Part shown: positions 13,810 through 19,205 of the stretch, one piece after another | Layout: each line of letters starts with the position of its first letter | How positions within the stretch are numbered: position 1 is the first letter of the stretch | DNA from: Alistipes sp. | Lineage (GTDB): Bacteria; Bacteroidota; Bacteroidia; Bacteroidales; Rikenellaceae | Assembly: GCA_020026435.1 (NCBI GenBank) | Contig: JAHHQK010000040.1 | Location: 1 to 19,205, forward strand | Direction: 5' to 3' | Length of the DNA: 19,205 nt | Notes under the pieces: generated by a model | What the model saw: the letters and a program-made list of their open reading frames with translations, nothing else | What the model was told of the DNA's origin: nothing | Database searches by the model: none | Translations under genes and position numbers: made by a program

Positions 13810-16038
13810 CTAAATACGCGGCGAAGAGTCCTTATGTTTCAAGAAGTACTGCTGCGACTTCAAGAGGTTGCGCGATTGAAGCACCATGTTCTTGGTCTCG
13901 TTGAGTATCGTGAGGTAGAGCATAGAGGCCTTGGTGTTGGAACGGTTCTCGTTGATGCGCGTGAGCTCCGATTTGATCGCGTCGGCTATTGATTCGAACA
14001 ATTCGTCACGCAAAGATAATACAGTTTCGATATTTGTGAAATCTCCCGTGTGCAACATCGTGTTGATCATGCGGTAGATTTCCTCCACATCGTCGTTGAT
14101 CCTCATCAGATCGCGGGCCTGGTCCTTGGAGAGTCCCTCGTGGTTGTTGTCGATATGATCGAAGGCCGGGCGGGTGATGTGGGCCAGGGCCTTGGTCATC
14201 TCGTTGAGATAGTCGACCACCTGGACGTAGTAGTGGGCCGTGTTGACGTCGCTCGACTGCAGCTTGCGCAGCGTGGGGAGCAGGGCGTATTTGCGTTCGC
14301 GCGAGAGGTAGAACAGGTCGTTCGACTCCTTGACCATGTTGCGCAGCTCCTTGCGGTTCTCGCGCATCACGGCGATCAGCGTGCGGTCGTAGAGGCGTGT
14401 GGCGGCCTCGGTGGTGGAGCAGATCTCCTTGCGGAGGTTCTGGATGATCTCCTCGGCCGAGTGGGGCAGGGTTTCGTTCTTCGACTCGGAGTGGTTGTGC
14501 TTGGCCTTTTTCGAGAAGTTGCTGTGGTAGAGCATCCAGCCGCAGAGCAGCGTGATGATCACGAAGGCAGGAGTACCGCCGTAGATCAGCACCAGGCCGA
14601 CGAGCAGGGCGATGATGAATCCGCCGAGGGCCGTGACGAACCATCCGGCAACGACGGTCATGACACCCGAGATGCGGTAAACGGCGCTCTCACGTCCCCA
14701 GGCGCGGTCGGCCAGCGACGATCCCATGGCGACCATGAAGCATACGTAGGTGGTCGAGAGGGGCAGTTTGAGCGAGGTGGCCAGCGAGATGAGCAGGGCC
14801 GAGGTCGTGAGGTTGACCGTGGCGCGGATCATGTCGAACGGGGCACCGCTGTGCTCGATGTCGGCGGTCTCGAAGCGGTTGGCGAGTTTCTGGCGGATCG
14901 AGGCGGGGACTACGCGCTCGAAGCCGTTGCTGATGTTGAGTGCTGCGCGTACGATCGTCCGCGAGAAGAGCGACGAACCGTACTGCTGGCGGCTCTCGTC
15001 GTCCTGGGCGGCGAGCGAAAGCTCGGTCTCGGTTACCTGCATGGCTTTCTTCGAGGTCCACAGCGTGAGGATCATGATCAGACCCGCACCCAGCAGGAAG
15101 AGGAAGTTGGCGGGGACGTTCTTGGCCAGGGCACCCATCATCATCTGGGTGTCCCCCGAGTGGTGGGCGATGTTGTAGGCGTCGAATCCGGCGACGGGAA
15201 CACCGATGAAGTTCACCAGGTCGTTGCCTGCGAAGGCCAGGGCCAGGGCGAACGTACCCGAGAGGATCGTCACACGCAGGATGTTGATCTTGAAGCGCTG
15301 GACGAAGAAGAGCAGCAGCGAGCAGATGGCCCAGCAGATGACCAGGGCGATGCCGATGTTCTGGTCGATCATCTGGATGAATTCATTGCCGGCGATGGCG
15401 TTTTTCAGACCCTTGAATACGGCGAAGTAGACGATGGCCGTGAGCGAGATTCCGCACCAGGCTGCACCGAAGCGGTTCAGGGCCTTGATATATCGGAACG
15501 AGAAGATCACACGCGAGAGATACATGACGGCCGTACCCACCGTGAAGGCGATGACTACCGACAGGAGGATGGCCGAGACGATACCCATGGCGCGGGACGT
15601 GTTGATGAACTCAGAAAGCGACGAGAGCGAGCCGTCGGGTGTCCCCATGATCTTATAGAGCGAGACGGCGATGGCCGAGCCCAGCAGACAGAAGATCAGC
15701 GACACGGTGGTCGACGTAGGCAGACCCATCGAGTTGTAGAGGTCCAGGAGGATGATGTTGGCGAACATCACGCCCAGGTAGAGCATCATCACTTCGTGGA
15801 AGGTGAACAGCGCGGGGTTGAACATTCCGCTGCGGGCGACCTCCATCATTCCGCTTGAGGTGACCACACCCAGGAGGATACCCAGGGAGGCGACGATGAG
15901 GATGGTGCGCATGGATGCGGCCTTGGATCCGATGGCCGAGTTCAGGAAGTTTACGGCGTCGTTGGTCACTCCAACGAATAGCCCCGAAACGGCCAAAAGG
16001 CCCAGGATGGCTACGATGATGGTGTAAATTTCACTCAT
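13810..16038 (-). CDS. PiT-family inorganic phosphate transporter with C-terminal PhoU-like domain
   Basis: A 742-residue inner-membrane protein with about 10-12 membrane segments and a large soluble tail. The two inverted PiT repeats are visible: the first signature GVTNDAVNFLNSAIGSKA at 23-40 and the second FAGNDLVNFIGVPVAG at 269-284. Each is later followed by the paired motif (GLPTSTT at 105-111 and KLPLSTT at 424-430). It should import phosphate, or metal-phosphate, driven by protons or sodium. Residues about 525-735 form a helical PhoU-like domain, a fusion seen in other Bacteroidetes PiT proteins. It may sense or regulate transport. The ATG at 16038 gives a normal N-terminus. A -7 box lies about 30 bp upstream and a repeated motif further up (16083-16124). 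The DUF4924 gene follows after 20 bp. Confidence 0.93.
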   Translation of the reverse strand: MSEIYTIIVAILGLLAVSGLFVGVTNDAVNFLNSAIGSKAASMRTILIVASLGILLGVVTSSGMMEVARSGMFNPALFTFHEVMMLYLGVMFANIILLDLYNSMGLPTSTTVSLIFCLLGSAIAVSLYKIMGTPDGSLSSLSEFINTSRAMGIVSAILLSVVIAFTVGTAVMYLSRVIFSFRYIKALNRFGAAWCGISLTAIVYFAVFKGLKNAIAGNEFIQMIDQNIGIALVICWAICSLLLFFVQRFKINILRVTILSGTFALALAFAGNDLVNFIGVPVAGFDAYNIAHHSGDTQMMMGALAKNVPANFLFLLGAGLIMILTLWTSKKAMQVTETELSLAAQDDESRQQYGSSLFSRTIVRAALNISNGFERVVPASIRQKLANRFETADIEHSGAPFDMIRATVNLTTSALLISLATSLKLPLSTTYVCFMVAMGSSLADRAWGRESAVYRISGVMTVVAGWFVTALGGFIIALLVGLVLIYGGTPAFVIITLLCGWMLYHSNFSKKAKHNHSESKNETLPHSAEEIIQNLRKEICSTTEAATRLYDRTLIAVMRENRKELRNMVKESNDLFYLSRERKYALLPTLRKLQSSDVNTAHYYVQVVDYLNEMTKALAHITRPAFDHIDNNHEGLSKDQARDLMRINDDVEEIYRMINTMLHTGDFTNIETVLSLRDELFESIADAIKSELTRINENRSNTKASMLYLTILNETKNMVLQSRNLLKSQQYFLKHKDSSPRI

Positions 16039-16069
16039 TTCTAAATTCGGTTTTTTGAAATTTTGAGAG

Positions 16070-16098
16070 CAAAATTAAAACTTTTAACGATAGCCAAA
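16070..16098 (-). promoter_or_regulatory. promoter for the PiT transporter operon
   Basis: On the minus strand, TAATTTTG (16077-16070) matches the -7 box TAnnTTTG exactly. A TTTG at 16098-16095 could be the -33 box, but the 17-nt gap is shorter than the usual 19-21. Transcription would start near 16063, about 25 nt before the ATG. Confidence 0.5.
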
Positions 16099-16124
16099 AG
16101 GGCCTTAGGGTATATTTAACGATA
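16083..16124 (-). repeat. direct repeat TTTAACGATA upstream of the PiT operon
   Basis: The 10-mer TTTAACGATA (TATCGTTAAA on the gene's strand) occurs at 16083-16092 and 16115-16124. The starts are 32 bp apart, close to three helical turns. One copy lies between the -7 and -33 boxes and the other just upstream of -33. This is the arrangement expected of a regulator-binding site, though the regulator is unknown. Confidence 0.45.
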
Positions 16125-16193
16125 TATTAAGCCATTGTTAAGGTTTTGGTAACAAACAATTTGACTTCCGTGGATGGAATCCCTCGAAGGGGA

Positions 16194-16445
16194 TTAACCG
16201 CGGCTGCCCATACTGTCGGGCGAGGGGTTGGTACGGGCGGATTGCTGTTCGATTTCGGAGGTGGAGGTGCGGTCGGTGCCGTTGGGGGCGATGTGGCCGT
16301 AGTGGCGGATCACGTCGTCGGAAGTGAGGAGGTTGTTGTGGACATCGGTCGGGGCGTTGTTGCTCCGGCGGGGTGTCGAGTCGGTACGGGCGGTGTGGCA
16401 ACGGCCGCCGCGGCAAAGATTACGGGTGTCGGTTTGTCGTTTCAT
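16194..16445 (-). CDS. small hypothetical protein (83 aa)
   Basis: A short open frame from the ATG at 16445 (MKRQTDTRNLCRGG) encoding 83 residues. The protein is polar, rich in Thr, Asn, Asp, Ser and Arg, and probably partly disordered. Its most ordered part is NLLTSDDVIRHYGHIAPNG in the middle. No signal peptide, membrane helix or known domain is seen, and I do not recognise it. I call it real because third codon positions on this strand are overwhelmingly C or G (many ACC, GAC, CGC, AAC codons), as in confirmed neighbours. The opposite-strand frame gives only a Gly/Val/Ala-rich shadow. Cys11 and Cys16 form a CRGGRC pair. An AATCCC/GGGATT hairpin straddles the stop codon without a T tract. 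No convincing promoter is visible. Confidence 0.5.
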   Translation of the reverse strand: MKRQTDTRNLCRGGRCHTARTDSTPRRSNNAPTDVHNNLLTSDDVIRHYGHIAPNGTDRTSTSEIEQQSARTNPSPDSMGSRG

Positions 16446-16731
16446 GATCTTATGGTTTTTTGAAGGTTCTTTTTGGCGGGGGAGACGCAAAATCCGTGCC
16501 TTAGGCTGGGGTGGTTGCGGAATCTTGGGGAAGGAGGGGGCGGTCCGTTCTGCAATGTCGGGACGAGGCGGATTTTCTGTCGGGGAAGGGATCGGCCCTG
16601 TTTCGGCCGCAGTTGCTATGGACGGCGCAAGGGACGGGCGGTAGTCCGGAGCGGGGAGGGAAAATTTCCGGTCGGTCTGAAGTGAGGGCTTGGGTCGGTC
16701 GGGGCGAGGAGGACCGATGTCGAAGGAGGGT
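16446..16731. other. G-rich gene-free spacer with a third TCCGGAGCGG copy
   Basis: About 290 bp between the small hypothetical gene and the EF-G2 terminator. The plus strand is G-rich, and open frames here are short and Gly/Arg-rich. One copy of TCCGGAGCGG, shared with the ispG-recG spacer, lies at 16645-16654. No gene is supported. Confidence 0.55.
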
Positions 16732-16766
16732 AAAAAAGAGGAGGCTTTCCGAAGAAAGTCTCCTCT
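16732..16766 (-). terminator. rho-independent terminator of the EF-G2-like gene
   Basis: On the minus strand a 13-position stem (7 bp AGAGGAG/CTCCTCT, one A-C mismatch, 5 bp CTTTC/GAAAG) is capped by a C(UUCG)G tetraloop, an exceptionally stable loop. Six T residues follow (16737-16732). It lies 34 bp past the stop codon at 16800. Confidence 0.92.
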
Positions 16767-16799
16767 GACAAAAAGTTATCGGTAAAGAGTTCCGCCGAA

Positions 16800-18956
16800 T
16801 TATTCTTCGTCGGTATCGGTGTAAGCCTTCAGCAGTTTCTCCTGGACATCCGAGGGAACCTGTTCGTAGCTTTGGAACTTCATGGTGTAGGTGGCGGCAC
16901 CCGACGTCAGCGACGAAAGGGTGGTCGAGTAGCGGTACAGCTCGGCCAGAGGCACCGTGGCATTCAGACGGTCGAAGCCCTTGTCGGACTCCATGCCGAG
17001 GATCATGGCACGACGGTTCTGCAGGTCGGACATCACCGCACCCATATACTCCGAAGGTACGAGGACCTCAACATTGTAGATCGGCTCCATGATCTTCGGT
17101 CCGGCATTGCGGAAGGCCTCCTTGAAAGCGTTGCGGGCGGCCAGTTTGAAGGAGATCTCGTTGGAGTCAACCGGGTGCATCTTGCCGTCGTAGATCACGA
17201 CGCGGATGTCGCGGGCATAGGAACCCGTCAGCGGGCCCTGGTCCATCTTCTCCATGATACCCTTCAGGATGGCGGGCATGAAGCGTGCGTCGATAGCACC
17301 ACCCACGATGGCCGAATAGAACTGGAGTTTGCCGCCCCACGGCAGGTCGTACTCCTCCTTCGACTTGATGTTGACCACCATGTCGCCCTTCGACGGGATC
17401 TTGTAGTTCTTCGGCTCGGGCATACCCTCGTAGTAAGGCTCCACGATCATGTGGACCTCGCCGAACTGGCCTGCACCGCCCGACTGTTTCTTGTGGCGGT
17501 AGTCGGCCTGGGCCACCTTGGTGATGGTTTCGCGGTAGGGGATCTTCGGGGCGATGTATTCGTATTCGATCTTGTTTTCGTTCTGGATGCGGGTGCGCAG
17601 GATATTGAGGTGGTGCTCACCCTGGCCCTGGATGATCGTCTGCTTGAGTTCCTTGGAGTACTCCACGAGGATCGTCGGGTCTTCGTAGCGGGCGTCGAGC
17701 AGGATCTTGCCCAGCTTCTCCTCATCGCTCTGCTCCTTGACCTTGATGGCGGCACGGTAGCGCGGCTCGGGGAAGACGATCGGATCGATGGTCACCGGAT
17801 TGGCGGCGGCCGACAGGGTGTCGTTGGCGCGCGTGCCCTTCAGCTTGACCGTGCAGCCGATGTCACCGGCCTTCAGCTCCGTGACCTTGATGCGGTTCTT
17901 GCCGGCAACGACGAAGAGCTGCGAAATCTTCTCCTTGTTGCCTGTGCGGGAGTTGATCAGCTCGCTGCCCTCGGTGATCGTACCGCGGATGACGCGGAAG
18001 TAGGTGATCTCGCCGATATGCTGCTCGATCTGGCTCTTGAAGACGAAGGCCACGGCACCCTGATTCTCCTCGGGGGCGATCTCCTCGCCTTCGGTGGTGA
18101 TGAAGTTGGGAGCCTTGATCGGACCGGGAGCCACGTTGATGATGAACTCCATGAGGCGTTTCGTACCCACGTCGCATTTGCCCGAGGTACAGAAGATCGG
18201 CATCACGTCACGTTTCACCACGCCGTATTTCAGACCCTGGCGGATATCGTCCTGCGTCAGCGTGCCCTTGTCGAAGTAGAGCTCCATGAGACCCTCGTCG
18301 TTCTCGGCGGCGATCTCGACCAGTTCGCGGTTCAGCTCCCTGGCCTTTTCCATCTCCTCCTCGGGGATCTCCATCTCCTCGCGCAGACCGTCGTTGTTCT
18401 TGAAGCGGTACATCTTCATCAGCAACACGTCGATGAAGGCGTTGAAGCCGGGGCCCTGGTTGACGGGATATTGTACGATGACGGGTTTTACACCCGATGC
18501 GGCCTTGATCGATTCAAAGGCGGCTTCGAAATTGGCCTTGTCGGCATCGAGCTGGCTGATCACACCGATCACCGGCTTCTTCCACAGACGGGCGTAGCGG
18601 GCCTGGATCTCACTGCCGACCTCCCAGCCGTTGATGGCGCTGTAGAGGAAGATGCCCACATCGGCAACCTTGAAGGCAGAGAAAAGACTGCCGCAGAAAT
18701 CATCCGAACCCGGGCAGTCGATTATATTGAGCTTGCGCTCCATGAATTCCGTGAAAAGGATCGTCGAGTAGATCGAGCGTTTGTATTCGTGCTCGATGTC
18801 GGTATTGTCCGAAAGCGTGTTGTTCGTTTCGATACTACCCCTGCGGTCGATCACCTTACCTTCATAGGCCATCGCTTCGGCAAGGGTAGTTTTCCCCGTG
18901 CCGGGAGCGCCGAGGAGTACAATGTTTTTGATCTCTTTTGCTGAATAATTTTTCAT
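16800..18956 (-). CDS. fusA2: EF-G paralogue (EF-G2-like) with degenerate GTPase motifs
   Basis: A 718-residue translation elongation factor G homologue with the full domain series: G domain (about 1-280), beta-barrel domain II (about 295-395), domain III (about 400-475, with the GQGEHHLN motif at 444-451), domain IV (about 476-600, with GGAGQFGEV) and domain V (about 615-700). The G domain is unlike canonical EF-G. The P-loop is GAPGTGKTT rather than a HVDxGKTT type. The switch I RGIT motif is absent (EYKRSIYS). Switch II reads DCPGSDDF, so the catalytic histidine position is Ser84. The guanine-specificity motif NKxD is SQLD (134-137). From memory, Bacteroides thetaiotaomicron has such a paralogue (EF-G2, BT2167), used in carbon starvation and gut colonisation and lacking GTPase activity; length and motifs agree. 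The ATG at 18956 is chosen; an in-frame ATG at 19037 would overlap the promoter region and add an atypical tail. Confidence 0.9.
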   Translation of the reverse strand: MKNYSAKEIKNIVLLGAPGTGKTTLAEAMAYEGKVIDRRGSIETNNTLSDNTDIEHEYKRSIYSTILFTEFMERKLNIIDCPGSDDFCGSLFSAFKVADVGIFLYSAINGWEVGSEIQARYARLWKKPVIGVISQLDADKANFEAAFESIKAASGVKPVIVQYPVNQGPGFNAFIDVLLMKMYRFKNNDGLREEMEIPEEEMEKARELNRELVEIAAENDEGLMELYFDKGTLTQDDIRQGLKYGVVKRDVMPIFCTSGKCDVGTKRLMEFIINVAPGPIKAPNFITTEGEEIAPEENQGAVAFVFKSQIEQHIGEITYFRVIRGTITEGSELINSRTGNKEKISQLFVVAGKNRIKVTELKAGDIGCTVKLKGTRANDTLSAAANPVTIDPIVFPEPRYRAAIKVKEQSDEEKLGKILLDARYEDPTILVEYSKELKQTIIQGQGEHHLNILRTRIQNENKIEYEYIAPKIPYRETITKVAQADYRHKKQSGGAGQFGEVHMIVEPYYEGMPEPKNYKIPSKGDMVVNIKSKEEYDLPWGGKLQFYSAIVGGAIDARFMPAILKGIMEKMDQGPLTGSYARDIRVVIYDGKMHPVDSNEISFKLAARNAFKEAFRNAGPKIMEPIYNVEVLVPSEYMGAVMSDLQNRRAMILGMESDKGFDRLNATVPLAELYRYSTTLSSLTSGAATYTMKFQSYEQVPSDVQEKLLKAYTDTDEE

Positions 18957-19005
18957 ATTCGTATGAAGTTTTAAGGTTGTTGCTTGTTGGCGACTATAAA
19001 TATAC

Positions 19006-19034
19006 GAATTTTTTGAAAGAAACAAGAATTTTTT
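19006..19034. repeat. short direct repeat GAATTTTTT upstream of fusA2
   Basis: GAATTTTTT occurs at 19006-19014 and 19026-19034, with 20 bp between starts (about two helical turns), in the AT-rich region between the two candidate -7 boxes. It may be a regulator-binding site or simple low-complexity DNA. Confidence 0.35.
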
Positions 19035-19042
19035 CAAAAATA
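19035..19042 (-). promoter_or_regulatory. candidate -7 promoter element for fusA2
   Basis: On the minus strand TATTTTTG (19042-19035) matches TAnnTTTG exactly and would give a leader of about 70 nt. An alternative, TATATTTA (19004-18997) with CTTG 18 nt upstream (19026-19023), would give a leader of about 35 nt. Neither has a perfect -33 box, which is compatible with an activator-dependent promoter. Confidence 0.4.
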
Positions 19043-19205
19043 GAACCCTTCGGACCGGCCCTGTTATTAAGAAAATTTAATATGTAAGGGCTGTTTCAGG
19101 GGCTTTTTTCGGGGAAGAGGCTTCTCTGAGGGGAATTTCCGTTCTGGAACATAGAGGTTGGCGGGGGATTTTGCGGGCGGAGCGTTGGGTGAAGGGAGAG
19201 GGGGC

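Noticed and set aside
14050..15858. Long open frame (about 600 codons) on the plus strand opposite the PiT gene
   Set aside because: Composition is dominated by Glu, Asp, Gly, Val and Arg, typical of the complement of a membrane-protein gene.
16178..16195. AATCCC/GGGATT hairpin at the end of the 83-aa gene, considered as a terminator
   Set aside because: The stem is only 6 bp and no T tract follows on either strand.
16473..16685. 70-codon plus-strand frame in the 16.5-kb spacer
   Set aside because: Gly/Arg/Cys-rich with no start context; overlapping frames in the same G-rich DNA are equally open.
16872..18944. Long open frame (about 690 codons) on the plus strand opposite fusA2
   Set aside because: Antisense shadow of the EF-G2 gene: rich in Asp, His, Leu, Val and Gly, with no recognisable motif.

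Overview
The window looks like a chromosomal stretch from a high-GC member of the Bacteroidales. My best guess is Alistipes or another Rikenellaceae. The coding DNA is GC-rich (about 60% by eye) with mostly G/C third codon positions. Several transcription units start with the Bacteroidetes-type -7 box TAnnTTTG. The gene content is typical of the group: an EF-G2-like translation factor, DUF4924, DUF3108, a WbqC-family protein, a PiT transporter with a PhoU-like tail, and a three-domain IspG. No rRNA, tRNA, CRISPR array, transposase or phage gene is visible.

Layout. (1) 50-562, minus: an AT-rich GNAT acetyltransferase, compositionally unlike everything else here. (2) 4044 down to 679, minus: a tight operon cvpA-like > rsgA > trmH > class III aminotransferase, with 28-bp and 20-bp overlaps and a good promoter at 4072-4104. 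(3) 4299-6302, plus: a secreted glycoside hydrolase family 2 protein, divergent from the operon. Both positions expected to hold the catalytic glutamates carry other residues. (4) 6870-6265, minus: a WbqC-family protein whose end overlaps the GH2 gene tail to tail. (5) 8481-6991, minus: ispG, in an unusually compact three-domain form. (6) 8787-10901, plus: recG, divergent from ispG with a promoter facing each way, then a secreted DUF3108 protein. (7) 11840-12781, plus: an unrecognised membrane-anchored coiled-coil protein ending at a strong terminator. (8) 12876-13164: a G-rich gene-free stretch. (9) 16038 down to 13226, minus: a PiT phosphate transporter and a DUF4924 protein as a bicistron, with a terminator. 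(10) 16445-16194, minus: a probable 83-aa hypothetical protein. (11) 16446-16731: a second G-rich gene-free stretch. (12) 18956-16800, minus: an EF-G2-like factor with degenerate GTPase motifs, ending at a UUCG-loop terminator. The window ends in a third G-rich stretch.

How the genes fit together. Most are core housekeeping functions: ribosome assembly (RsgA), tRNA modification (TrmH), isoprenoid synthesis (IspG), replication-fork repair (RecG), phosphate uptake (PiT) and a starvation-type elongation factor. I see no coherent new multi-gene system. The strongest leads are single genes: the GH2 protein without its catalytic glutamates, the EF-G paralogue with altered G motifs (matching what I recall of Bacteroides EF-G2), the compact IspG, and two small or orphan proteins. 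At the DNA level, the repeats upstream of the phosphate transporter and the G-skewed spacers are worth a second look.
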